From contig NC_057769.1 in assembly GCF_010389155.1 (NCBI RefSeq), forward strand, positions 29,760,735 to 29,824,734: DNA of 64,000 nucleotides, given 5' to 3'. This DNA is from Erigeron canadensis. Lineage: Eukaryota > Streptophyta > Magnoliopsida > Asterales > Asteraceae. How positions within the stretch are numbered: the stretch's first letter is position 1; each line of letters starts with the position of its first letter. Both the position numbers and the translations under genes were made by a program. A model generated the notes under the pieces. The model was not told the origin of the DNA, did no database searches, and saw nothing but the letters and a program-made list of their open reading frames with translations. Shown here one piece after another: positions 1 to 10,505 of the stretch.

Positions 1-171
1 AAGAAACTGGTCTATATGCTTTCAAGGGTTATATAAGAGGACTTAGTCATTTAGTTCACTTTATAACTCATTTTCAGAGTCTAATGACCTAACATTATTG
101 CTATTACAGACAATTATCTGCATCTGCACATACCTTGATCCCCTTTTTGCTGTTTTTTTTTAATGGAACAG

Positions 172-1934
172 GTTGAGCTTCGTGATGTCGACAGCGGAAA
201 CAAAGTGAATGAAAGGTTTCGCACAGATGAGACAGTGGAAAGTATGCATTTTAATTTTTAACTTTCTGGTATAATTTAACGATGAAATTCTTTTTACAGA
301 GTTTTCTGATCTATTATGCAGAGATATTTGTTGAAGCGAAATCTTTCACGTACTTGTACACTGATGAAGAATCTGATAGTGTTGTGTTAATGGAGTAAGC
401 CTGTTTTCATCATTTCCCACATCTTGCTCTAAAGAGCCTATTAGACTTAATTTAATGGTGGCTATTTCAAACATATAGAGATGAGGCAATTTAGTTTGTG
501 TCTATATCTCCAACAGGTCACGAAATTTCCATGGTGTGTTTTTAGTGTATAAAACCTGTTAATCATTCTATTCGAAAAGTTAGATTATTTAAAAAAAGGG
601 TAAATCGAAAGAACACGTTAGATATTTATTGACTTAATATAATAAACAAACTGATTATCTATAATTATATAAAATAAATTTAGCAACCTAATTTTCTATA
701 AAGTTGTTTTAGACAAAGTTGTTTAGGGTCAACCCCAGCTTAACCGACTTTACCAAAATCACCCATTTGAGAATGCATATTGACCTGTTTTACCCGATCT
801 ACCTGCCCTGGCCATATCGTCAGCATAAGTTGTTTTAACACCATGTTTCCTATCTTCTTGTTTCTGTTAGGCCTAATACTTTCGTACAGTTGGACGTACC
901 CAAACACCTATTTGGCGACTCTGTTGCATATTTAAAAGGTGATGAACTAACTTTGTGGATATATCATGCAAAATGCAGGCTTATGATGTATTTCTGAAAT
1001 GATAATGAACATATAATTTATATGTTTACTAACATGTTTTGTGATAAACAGACGATATCACCGTCTCTGTGGAACTTTATAATGATAGGCCTATGTCAGC
1101 ATCTGTACCTAAACGAGTGACATGTACTGTGGTGGAAGCACAAGTTCCAATGAAGGGCATGGGAGCTACTCCTCAGTATGTTTCTTCATCCTGTTTCACA
1201 GTAATGTTGAAATTGTTATGATTTTGGATAGAGAAAAAGTCCTATAAAGTTTTCTATATTTACCCTTTTACTTGTATAAAACTTAATTACATGCTAACTT
1301 TTATATTATAATTGACCGTATCTTCGATACTTGCCACAGTAACAAGAGGGTGTTACTGGACAATGGCCTCAGAGTAGAGGTAAGTTCATACATACTGACA
1401 TTGGTATACATATGATCCTTTTGGATTAGTTTTGATTTTGGATGTTGTGCATCGTTCCTAGGTGCCGCCTCATGTTCTAACAGGTGATAAGATACTTATT
1501 GATACCACCGACAGCTCATACATAAGCAGGTATGCTTGTGTCCAACCACGTCTGCAGAATTTATATTACTCTACTTCTGTATTATTAGGTATTTTATTAT
1601 AGGGCTACTGGATGAAATTGAGTAATTTAAATCAGATTAAGTTACGAAATAATTTTTTTGTGTGCCAACTCAATCTAAGCTATATATGTTTTAAACATAA
1701 ACCATGTAGAGAAACATCAGATAAGCATTTTTTTGCGTGTCGTGTAGTCTAGAAGTGTTTAGGTCATTTGTCATTCTTAAGAAGAATATAAAATCCATTC
1801 CGAAGGCTCTCTTATTTATTTAATTATTTACTCCTTTTTTGTAGTAATTATATGTAACAACGTATTTTGTGGCTCACAATAGCCCATGTATTGATCACTA
1901 ACTTTATTTTCCATGTTTTCCTATTAGAGCTTGA
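172..1934 (+). CDS. Elongation factor P-like protein, 3' part (seven exons in the window)
   Basis: The exons are 172-241, 322-394, 871-938, 1052-1175, 1340-1379, 1462-1529 and 1928-1934. All introns are GT-AG and the phases join to give 149 residues ending in ISRA and TGA. The first residues (VELRDVDSGNKVNERF) are the end of the N-terminal KOW-like domain. VEAKSFTYLYTDEESD and the following VELYNDRPM segment are the central OB domain. NKRVLLDNGLRVEVPPHVLTGDKI is the C-terminal EF-P domain. EF-P relieves ribosome stalling at proline runs, and plant members of this kind act in plastids or mitochondria. The start, any transit peptide and the KOW loop residue that is modified in bacteria lie upstream of the window, so the compartment cannot be decided. 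The last exon supplies only two and a third codons, which is unusual but clean. Confidence 0.88.
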
Positions 1935-3427
1935 GCTCATTCTTCATGGCTCCATCATCGTTCCTGCAAATGCAATGTTCGCGGGAGATGTTTGATATAT
2001 ATAAGATAAGTTTGACAATCCAGTAGCCATTTATTTATCAATGTTAGAGATATTTTTGTAGCGGATTTGTCCACCATTTCATCATATGTAGTGAGCAGAT
2101 GAGTGAATAAGTTATGTTGAGGCTTTGGTGGTAAGCTTGTTTTCTTGCCATTGACATGAATATAGAAAGAGCATATGAGTAGATAATTGATAATTCTTCC
2201 GGGTTGTTGCTGGGTTCACTTCACTGAAATGAAAGCATAAAGAATGATTTCTTTTTTATGTGCATAATGTCTAATACATTAGCATTTTAGGCCTCCCATT
2301 GTCAAAGCTAAAGAAAGTTGCAACTGTCCTATAACGTCAAACATACCACACCCTACCTTTGGTAATTTTCCCAGTTCAACTCTGAGATGAGACCGTATAA
2401 ATTTAGAAGAAATGTAGTAATGTTAGTATATCAAAATCATTTTACTTGATAAGAAAGTATATCATTTCCAGTTTTCCACTAGAAAATTTGGTATATCATC
2501 GTCTGTTAAATCTTTAACGTTAGTGTCATCTGCATGGGTGATTGCTGAACAACACTAGATATAAAAAAAATGGAAATCCCAAAAAAATGAGAAGTTTTTT
2601 TCTTCTTTTCAAAACATTATTTTTATTTATGATATGAAAACTAGCAAGGTGTTACATATACAAGGTCTCAGAGGAAGATAATTTAACTACTAAAATAACA
2701 TAGTATATAGCTTAAAACTATTCTATTGGGGCCATTTGATATCAAGATTGGGGGTTGTTGTTCGTTAGCCAAAGAAAACTTGTAGCCTTGATTTCTTTGA
2801 AAGTGAATCGAAGAGAAGGGGTCTTGCTAGCAAAGATACTGTCTTTCCTAGATTTCCATCCAAACATAAGAGAGTATGATGAGGCCGAGAAGCTCTGCTT
2901 GACTGGGTTGGAGAAGGTGGTCTTGAGAATTCCGAAGAGTAATACAAAACTAAAAACTCAAGAAAACGTTTAACAACTATTCCATTGGCAGTTACTAGGT
3001 TAGTATCTAATCTAATATCTAAATCTAAATATAATAATATGTATCTACTTGACAGTATTGCGCATTTTCTAACGAATAAATTTTGACATCTCTCTCATCC
3101 TTCTTTCTAGACCACATCTTTTGGCTTATATATTAAGCACAACAAACATTCTACATAATTAATTAATTATTATTTGAAAAATTGTTTACCTTCAAGCAAA
3201 GTTAGGAGACATATTTTAGCAGTCTCGGACTCTCGGTCCAATGCATCAGAAAACTGGTGGCTTATCCACTTAACAACCAACTTCTACACAGATTAATTTC
3301 TTTCATTTGAAAAACTCGTACATCTTTCCAAATTTCTATCCAATTCATTTTCTTTTTACACCAATTCTCTAAAATGTTGACAAAAACAAACCAATCTTGC
3401 AATCATTTTCGAAAATACAAGTAATTC
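1935..3427. other. Intergenic, EF-P 3' flank to NBS-LRR relic
   Basis: This AT-rich stretch probably includes the EF-P 3' UTR just after 1934. Reading frames of 60-72 codons around 2755-2973 lie on both strands. The minus strand there contains a phrase (IKATSFLWLTNN) that faintly recalls the tail of plant LINE reverse transcriptases. That is too weak to call a gene. No RNA gene or repeat boundary was found. Confidence 0.4.
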
Positions 3428-3457
3428 ATGGCTGAGGTCCTTGTTACTTTGTTAGTG

Positions 3458-3659
3458 GTGGCGAAGCTAGAAAATTTTTAGTGGGGGGTCGGGATCTAAA
3501 TTTTTTTTCCCCTAACCCTATTTTTTTAGGTAAATCGGGGGTCGAAACCGAGTATATCAACATTTTTTTCACGAAAACAATATACCCCTAAATCAAACAA
3601 AAATAAAAATTGGGGGGTCGGGCGCCCCCTCCGGCCCCTTAATAGCTACGCCCGCTGTC
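3458..3659. mobile_element. Short TIR element (MITE-like) in the first exon of the CNL relic
   Basis: About 202 bp separates codon 10 of the CNL (LLV) from its continuation (SVLIE). The ends are imperfect inverted repeats: GTGGCGAAGCTAG on the left, and GACAGCGGGCGTAGCTA read inward from the right. The interior has paired G-rich and C-rich tracts that would fold. GTG on both sides could be a 3-bp target duplication, but the ends also resemble Tip100-type hAT termini, which should carry 8 bp. Superfamily is therefore open. The exact boundaries could be off by a few bases. Confidence 0.62.
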
Positions 3660-4195
3660 GTGAGTGTGCTGATTGAGAAGTTACTCGCTGGTGACTTGAT
3701 AAATTTCGCTCGATCTCAAGGAATCGATTCTCAGCTGAAAAAGTTGAAGACAAGTTTGCCAATGATCCAAGTTGTGCTTGCTGATGCAGCCCTGAAGCAG
3801 ATAACCCAAAAACCTGTTGAATTGTTGGCTGGTCGAGCTACAGGATTTGGCATACGACATTGAAGATGTACATGATGATATCGCCACTGAAGCTAAGAAG
3901 CGGAACTTGCAAGAAGAATCTAGTAAGGTACTGAAGATGATCCCAACTCCTCATACCATCATGTATGGTCGTAAGATGAGCTCCAAGCTAGATGAGATCA
4001 TACCACTAGATTGAGACATCTTTTTGAGCAGAGTGTGAGTCTGGGTTTAGTTGTGAATGGTGAAACATCAGCTAGCTATAGAACAAATAAACGATTAGAG
4101 GAAACTACTTCACTTCTGCCTGATGTGTCTGAAATATTGGGTCGGGATGGGGACAAAGAGGCATTGCTGGTGAAGTTATTGGAGGACGAAGGATC

Positions 4196-4642
4196 TGTTG
4201 GGTTAATCTTGATTTCGGGTCAATAAGTCAATGGGTCGTTTTTTCATTAGAAAGTATCTTAAGTTTGTTATGTTAGTAAGTATCATGTTTTAATTAGCAT
4301 GTGTCTAAGTTAGTAAGTTTAGTTTGCTTTATTTTGTTTTGGTAGAAAGTAGAGTTAAATTTCATGTAGTGGGTCACGGTTATTTTGAGTTAGAAGAAGT
4401 CAAAAATAGTCTAGCATGATGTGTCAGTAAGTTGTATTCATATTTGACCGGGTATGTAGCATGTGAAGGAACGTGTGGTATGGATGGAGAAAAGTGGTAG
4501 TTTTTGTAAGGCTATATATAGTCATATTGAGTATGAATACAAGTAACTTTCCCCTTTCACAAAAAGAAAAATTCTCTGCATTTTCTTTTCTTTTTCATAT
4601 AGAAAAACAGAACTACAATTCAAGAGTACTTTAGATCCTACA
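4196..4642 (+). mobile_element. Solo LTR inserted in the CNL relic
   Basis: The element starts TGTTGGGTTAAT and ends GATCCTACA, so it has the TG...CA ends of an LTR. It is flanked by the perfect 5-bp duplication GGATC (4191-4195 and 4643-4647). At 447 bp, with a GGCTATATATAG TATA-like promoter near 4510 and no internal retrotransposon sequence, it is a solo LTR left by recombination between two LTRs. Excising it with one GGATC joins EDEG to SCSNKN in frame with the P-loop. A related LTR lies in reverse orientation at 51549-51912. Confidence 0.88.
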
Positions 4643-6509
4643 GGATCTTGTAGTAATAAAAATGTTATCAGTATTGTGTCAATAGTTGGCATGGGCGGGA
4701 TTGGAAAAACAGCTCTTGCAAAACTTTTGTACAATGACGAGGAACTGAAGGGTCACTTTGAACTCAGGGCATGGGTTTGTGTTTCTCATGATTTTGATGT
4801 ATTCAATATCAGCAAGCAAATTTATCAAGCTGTAGTTGGGGAGGACATAACATTCTCCGGTCTAGATCTACTTCATGTAGCTCTGAAAGAAGAACTATCA
4901 GATAAAAAGTTCCTACTCGTTCTGGATGATGTCTGGAACGAAGACCACAAGAAGTGGGAAGCCCTCAAACAGCCACTTGTAGGGAAAGTAGGAAGTAAAG
5001 TTATTGTGACAACCCGGAACACCGTGGTTGCATCCATGATGAACTCTGTTGAGTTTCATAATCTAGGGGTCTTGAAAGAGGAGATTGCTATGTGTTTGTT
5101 TGCTCAGTATGCACTTGAAGAAAAAACTTTGACAAACATCCATCGCTTTCTATAGTTGCTCGAGGTATTTGGTAACAATTGGGAGGGTCTTGAAGATAAA
5201 GGGAATTGATGTTGTTGAATGGGAGGGGTTGCTCAACAGTCAGATATGGAGTTCAGAGGACATAAGTGGCATAATTCTCGCACTCAAGCTGAGCTACTAT
5301 CATCTCCCTTCACATCTAAAGCAATTGTTTGCATATTGCTCCTTGTATCCAAGGACCATCAGTTTGATAAGAACAAACTTGTCCTAAAGTGGATGGCACA
5401 AGGGTTTCTGTCCCAAACAAGAGGCAACAAATCAATGGAGATTTTGGGTCATGGGTATTTCGAAGAGCTGCAGTTAAGGTGTTTTTTTCAGCCTTTTACT
5501 AATGATAAATCACGATACACAATGCATGACTTAATCAATGACTTGGCCATAAGCATTGCAGGAAAGTTTTTCTTTGCGTTGGATGATAAGTTTGATACAA
5601 ATGGCCAGAACAAAGATTTGGAGAAGTTTTGTCACTTTTCATTCGTAGACCAAGGAAGCCTTGAATATACAGGGTTCAAAGAACTACATAGAGCTAGATG
5701 CCTGCGAACATTTTTACTTATGGGTTTTTCGGCAAGACTCAATAGATTGGACAATGTTATTGTCAAATCACTAACTCGATTAAAATTCCAAAGGGGTTTG
5801 AGCTTAGCTAGTAGTTCAATAACAAAGGTACCACAATCCGTTGGTAATCTTAAGCATTTACGATACCTAAATGTTTCTAAAACCAGCATCAAACACTTGC
5901 CAAAACAAGTCGGTAAACTTTATAATCTTCAAAGTTTGTTGGTTCGTGGTGTCGTAAATTATCTAGCTTCGTAATAAGTTTAGTTAAGCTGCAAAACCTG
6001 AGACATCTTGACATGGCTGACACTCCATTGTTGGAGAAGACGCCCTCAGGGATTGGTGGCTTGACGAGTATCTAAACATTATCTAAGGTTTGTATCAAAA
6101 GAGGTAACGGTTTTAAGTTATCCGAGCTTAAGGGCCTCTTGGATCTCCAAGGTGAACTTTCCATCCATGGGTTGGAGATAGTGAAAGATCTAACTCAAGC
6201 AAAGGATGCCAATTTACAAAAAAAGCAGGGCCTTGATGATTTGGCATTGGTATGGGGTGATCATTTTCAGAATAAAACCAATGAAGATGATGTAATTGAA
6301 AAGCTAAGGCCTCACTCTAAGTTGAAAACACCGAGTATTAGTGGGTATGAAGGAATGAAATTTCCTAGTTGGCTTAGGGATCCTTCATTTGATCAGTTAA
6401 CAAAGCTTACATTAAGGGATTGTAAGAAATGTACAGAATTAGCATCACTGGGGCATTTGACTTCTCTTTGGGAGTTGGGAATATATGATTGTTCAAAGTT
6501 GGAATCAAT

Positions 6510-7000
6510 TAATGGAGAGAAAGAAGTGGTTAATGAGGGGAGTAACATCATCAAATCTCTTGGACAAGTGACTCTTCATGGTTGTCATTCACTTGAGAGT
6601 TACTCTTGTCCACCTAGTATTGAGAGGTTGGTTATAAAGTATTGTAATTCAATGACATCATTGACGTTCTCTCAATTGGAAGAGGTGGACTTCCCATCAT
6701 CATCATCCTCCTCTAATCTAAAGATTCTTGATGTTGGAAATTGCGAGAATATAAAGTCAATTGGAGAGAAGTAGGTGGTTAATGTGGGGAATAACATCAT
6801 GAGATCTCTTAGACAAGTGACTCTTTATAATTGTGATTCATTTCAGAGTTACTGTTGTCCAAATAATGTTGAGAGGTTGGATATATATAATTGTTCATCA
6901 ATGACATCATTGACCTTCTCTAAATTGCACGATGAGGACCTCCCATCATTAAGCTATAACTTAAAGCTTCTTAGGATTAGAGATTGCAAGAACATATTGT
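6510..7000 (+). repeat. Tandem duplication of about 260 bp inside the LRR region
   Basis: Two adjacent units, about 6510-6770 and 6771-7000, share the order VVNxGxNIxxSLxQVTL, a serine-rich cysteine motif (SYSCP or SYCCP), ERL, and SMTSLTFS. This is a duplication of two or three LRR units within the relic. The second unit is entered through a TAG (6772-6774). Confidence 0.75.
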
Positions 7001-8000
7001 TAATTTCTCAAGAGCATTTGCAAAGTCTTGCATCTTTGGAAGAGATGATCAATATAATTGTCCAAGTATCGAAGATTCATTTCCATCGTGTGGGTTGTGG
7101 CCTCTGAATTTAAGGAAGTTGAGTACAGGAAGATTAAAGAAGCCTATGTCAAAGTGGGGGATTCAAAATTACCCACCCTCACTTGTTGAATTACGCATAT
7201 ATGGAATGAATTCGGGAGTAGTTTCATTTGGAACAATGGAAGAACAAGAAGATCATAACAATACGATTAGCTCATCATGTTTTTTTCTTCCACCATCTCT
7301 GACATCACTGAAAATCATTGGTTTTGCCGTTTTGAGGAAGTGGAATCAGTTTCAGAGGTCTTACAACACCTTCCTCACCTTCAACGTCTTTTCATCGAGT
7401 CATGCCCGAAGCTTAGAGATGTGCCAGAGACAACTTCATCTTTGAGAGTAGTTGTGAGATAATGGTAGAAAAGGAAGGCATCAGGGTTGTAGTATTTGGC
7501 CGAAGCATTGACACATCATGTATGCGGTATGTAGGCATGTAGCTATCAATATTTTACATAATTATCTATATTTGTTTAATGAATATTATCAGTATTAGTA
7601 ATTTGTTAACATATGTTTAGAGGGATTCCTAAACTAGTCATTTATATTTATACCTTTATTTTACCAATAAATAAATAAGTTAGCACTCCCTCCAGCACTT
7701 TGATGAAATTCCTCAAAGAGACACGGTTTCTTAAACCTTGATGAAAACTTTATAACAATCAAAGTCACAAGTAGACATTTGCGTTTGTTGTTAAGACTAA
7801 ACGGAGTGGCATATTTTTCGGCCGACCCTCGCCCCTTTCCGCCTGACGTCGCCCCCCACACCACCCCCGTCCACCGACTTCTCTTTTGCCCGACTCACCC
7901 ACCTCGCCCGACTCCTCTTTGACCATTCCGAAAATCAATGCCTTTTCCTCTTTCCCATGCCATTAACGACTCTTTTTCCTTTTTTTTTTCCTTCCACCTC

Positions 8001-8010
8001 CTATAAATAA
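8001..8010 (+). promoter_or_regulatory. TATA-like box of the Harbinger transposase gene
   Basis: CTATAAATAA lies 113 bp before the transposase ATG, inside the element and after a pyrimidine-rich stretch. The spacing suits a short 5' UTR. Confidence 0.5.
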
Positions 8011-8122
8011 CTTCATCTTCTACACCCTTTACATATACATATACATATATACAAATATAAAACACCATCACACACATAAATCTTCTTCCATTTTTACATA
8101 GATATATACATATATTACGGAT

Positions 8123-9800
8123 ATGGATCCTCCATCACCCTCTTCATCCAATGATTCAATCAATCTCGACGACGCTATTCTTAGTACCGTTGCTTTGACG
8201 GTTACTACTATGATTCAAGCCGCGGAAGACGAGGAGGACGAGGAAGACCAACTTTTGCCTAGAAGAAGAACGGTTCTGGAACGTCGACGTGAGGAGGCAT
8301 ACGCGCGATTGGTCCACCTTTACTTTGTTCAGCGACCCGTATTTGGCGCGAGGGATTTTAGACGGCGCTATCGTATGAGCAAGCGGCTATTTTTGAGAAT
8401 TGCAAATGACTTGGAAGAAAGGTATCCATATTTTCAACAAAGAATGGATGCTCGTGGGAAGCTGGGTTTCATGCCGATACACAAGACTACCTCCGCGCTT
8501 CGTCAATTAGCATCTGGGTGTAGTGTCGACTTGTTTGACGAGCATTTGGAGATGTCGGCTAGGACTTCCCGGGAGTCGTTGATATATTTTTGTAAAGGTA
8601 CATTTTATATATAGTTATATATTATTTAGTTATGTACATTTTATATTAATTTTACATTTTATATAGTTACGTACATAATATTTAGTTATATTTTATATAG
8701 TTACGTACATAATATTTAGTTATATATTAAATAGTTACGTACATATTATATAGTTACGTACATAATATTTAGTAATATATTATATAGTTACGTACATAAT
8801 ATTTAGTTATATTAATTCATTTACGTATTTATAAACAATTTAAATAGGTATAAATGAAATGTATGGACCGACATACCTACGGAGACCTACATCTTTGGAT
8901 CTTGAACGAATATACGATGTGCATGAGCAGCTTCATGGTTTCCCTGGTATGATCTGTAGTATTGATTGCATGCACTGGCCATGGGAGATGTGTCCAACCG
9001 CATGGCGCGGTTCGCACACCAGAGGGGATGTTGGTAGACCATCATTGATGCTTCAGGCGGTTGCGTCTACTGACTTGTGGATTTGGAATGCATATTTTGG
9101 TCAGCAGGGGTCCAACAATGATATCAACGTGTTTGAGGTGTCCCCAGTCTTGGAAGAAATTATATCTGGCTTGACACCTACAGGTTAATTACGTACTTAA
9201 CGTTTAAGTATATAATATGTAGTAATATATTATATATGCTTTTGTTAACTAATATTAGCTTTTGTTTAATTTACAGCGGGTTTTTATGCAAACAACAACT
9301 ACTACAAAGCCGAATACTACTTGACAGATGGCATCTACCCTGAGTATTCCACTTTTGTGAAGACTTTTACTGACCCGATTGATGAAAAGAGAAAATACTT
9401 TAAGAAAAAACAAGAATCGGCGCGAAAGGATATCGAGAGAGCATTCGGGGTTCTTAAAAAGCGTTGGAAAGTTGTTAGTTTTCCCTCACGGTTTTGGGAC
9501 AAGCAGAGGATGCATGACGTGATATACGCGTGTATCACTCTACACAACATGATATTGGAGGATGAAGATAAAACTTTTTGTCAAGACTTCAACGATGAAG
9601 ACCCGGCACTAGACCCGGCGTATTGGGAACAACAAACTCCAATGGAGCAACGGATCGCGAATTCACAAGCCGTACGAAATAGCCAAACCCACAACATGCT
9701 CTTAGCGGATTTGGTAGATCATCTTTGGGAAAACAAGAGGGGAAATCATCCACCATACGTGCCACGGGAAGTCGATGACTACTTTAGCGATGATGATTAG
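8123..9800 (+). CDS. PIF/Harbinger transposase (DDE nuclease)
   Basis: The exons are 8123-8597, 8848-9183 and 9277-9800, with GT-AG introns, giving about 444 residues. The acidic N-terminus (EDEEDEEDQ, about residues 36-44) is followed by an Arg-rich helix region (RRRTVLERRREEAYARL). The plant transposon protein / DDE_Tnp_4 fold starts near residue 80 (FRRRYRMSKRLFLRI). Candidate catalytic acids are D198 (SIDCMHW), D250 (GSNNDINVF) and E324 (DIERAFGVLKKRW). The frame runs unbroken to SDDD and TAG, so the enzyme may be functional, or the copy is young. It cuts and reinserts elements with matching inverted ends, usually with a Myb-like partner. The ATG at 8123 is the first in frame after the TATA-like box. 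Confidence 0.9.
8655..8812 (+). repeat. Tandem repeat in transposase intron 1
   Basis: About five imperfect copies of a unit near 33-35 bp occur here, containing AGTTACGTACATAATATTTAG. The unit includes the palindrome TACGTA. The repeat makes up most of the first intron. Confidence 0.8.
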
Positions 9801-10194
9801 TTATTAGTTATTTATTTGTGTTTGTGTATCGAATAATATTTTTTTTATGTGTTTGATGTGTGGTTTTTATGTTTTAGTTTGTATGTGTTGGATTTTAATT
9901 TTAATGGTTAGTATTTTATTTTACTATTTATAGAAATTTTGTTATTTTTAAAATAATATGAAAATCATAAAAAATTAAAACAAAAAAAAATCAATCATTA
10001 AAACCAATCATTGAAAGTGTCACATGGCACAAGTCGCCCCTTACTTAAAAATCCACCCATTTCCACCCTTTTTGAGGGGCAACTCTTTTTATCCTCCATG
10101 CCACATGGCACAAGTCGCCCCCTCCTTCCCCCGACACCACTCCTCTTAGTCTAAAAGACTTTCGAAATTCCTCAAGTAATGAAACCACAGTTTA

Positions 10195-10316
10195 GCCCAT
10201 TGGTAAGGTCTTTGACCTTGGGATATTCCACGAGGGAGGCCCGGGTTACATACTAGATACTCGTGTAATTTAAGAGTAGGAGTAGAATAGTTTGCCGTTC
10301 AAAAAAAATTAAATGG
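10195..10316 (+). mobile_element. SINE (tRNA-derived), family A
   Basis: The element starts GCCCATTGGTAAGGTC, which is box A-like, and ends in an A-rich tail. It is bounded by the 12-bp duplication AACCACAGTTTA (10183-10194 and 10317-10328). The same head, middle and TTGCC(G/C)TTCA tail recur at 50758-50950. It lies 43 bp from the Harbinger right end. Confidence 0.82.
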
Positions 10317-10389
10317 AACCACAGTTTATGGTAACCGCAGTAATACATTTTGCTACATACATTTTTGATAAAGGTACTGTGTGTGCGTG

Positions 10390-10505
10390 GATACAATGGG
10401 ACTTCTGGAATGATTGATCACTGGGGTCCCTTGAGGTTTCATGTGGACTTCTGGAAGGATTGATCATTGTGGACTTTTGGAAAGATTGATCACTGGACTT
10501 CTTTT
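10390..10505 (+). repeat. Degenerate direct repeat of a GATTGATCA motif
   Basis: Three spaced copies of TGGACTTCTGGAATGATTGATCA-like sequence occur, at about 10398, 10444 and 10471. Each contains GGACTT and GATTGATCA. Function unknown. Confidence 0.6.

Larger units (their letters stand above)
3428..7462 (+). pseudogene. CC-NBS-LRR (CNL) disease-resistance gene relic
   Basis: Translated pieces follow the full order of a CNL intracellular immune receptor. They are an MAEVLVTLLV start; a coiled-coil (LIEKLLAGDLINFARSQGID, then LQDLAYDIEDV); a P-loop (GMGGIGKTALAK, 4690-4726); RNBS-A (RAWVCVSHDFDV); kinase-2 (FLLVLDDVWNED, about 4910-4945); RNBS-B (GSKVIVTTRN); RNBS-D (LKQLFAYCSLYP); MHDL (about 5521); and leucine-rich repeats to about 7462. 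It cannot encode a receptor. The first exon is split by a short element at 3458-3659, and a solo LTR splits the linker at 4196-4642. Frames shift near 3815, 4000, 5345, 7045 and 7320. The GLPL region near 5100-5170 is deleted or scrambled. Stops fall at about 5972, 6073 and 6772. Removing the LTR and one target copy restores frame locally, so that insertion is later than the gene. Transcription of the relic is not excluded. Confidence 0.92.
7795..10151 (+). mobile_element. PIF/Harbinger DNA transposon, apparently complete
   Basis: The terminal inverted repeats are GACTAAACGGAGTGGC on the left and GACTAAGAGGAGTGGT read inward from the right. The flanking 3-bp target duplication is TAA (7792-7794 and 10152-10154), the signature of PIF/Harbinger. 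The element is 2,357 bp and carries one gene (8123-9800) with an intact DDE transposase frame. The Myb-like second protein that most plant Harbinger elements need is not present, so this copy would depend on a partner elsewhere. Near the right end the phrase CACATGGCACAAGTCGCCCC occurs twice about 80 bp apart (10021 and 10102), possibly subterminal binding sites. Confidence 0.9.

Noticed and set aside
2755..2973. Overlapping 60-72-codon frames on both strands
   Set aside because: No recognisable start context or full domain; a faint LINE-like phrase on the minus strand is not enough for a call.
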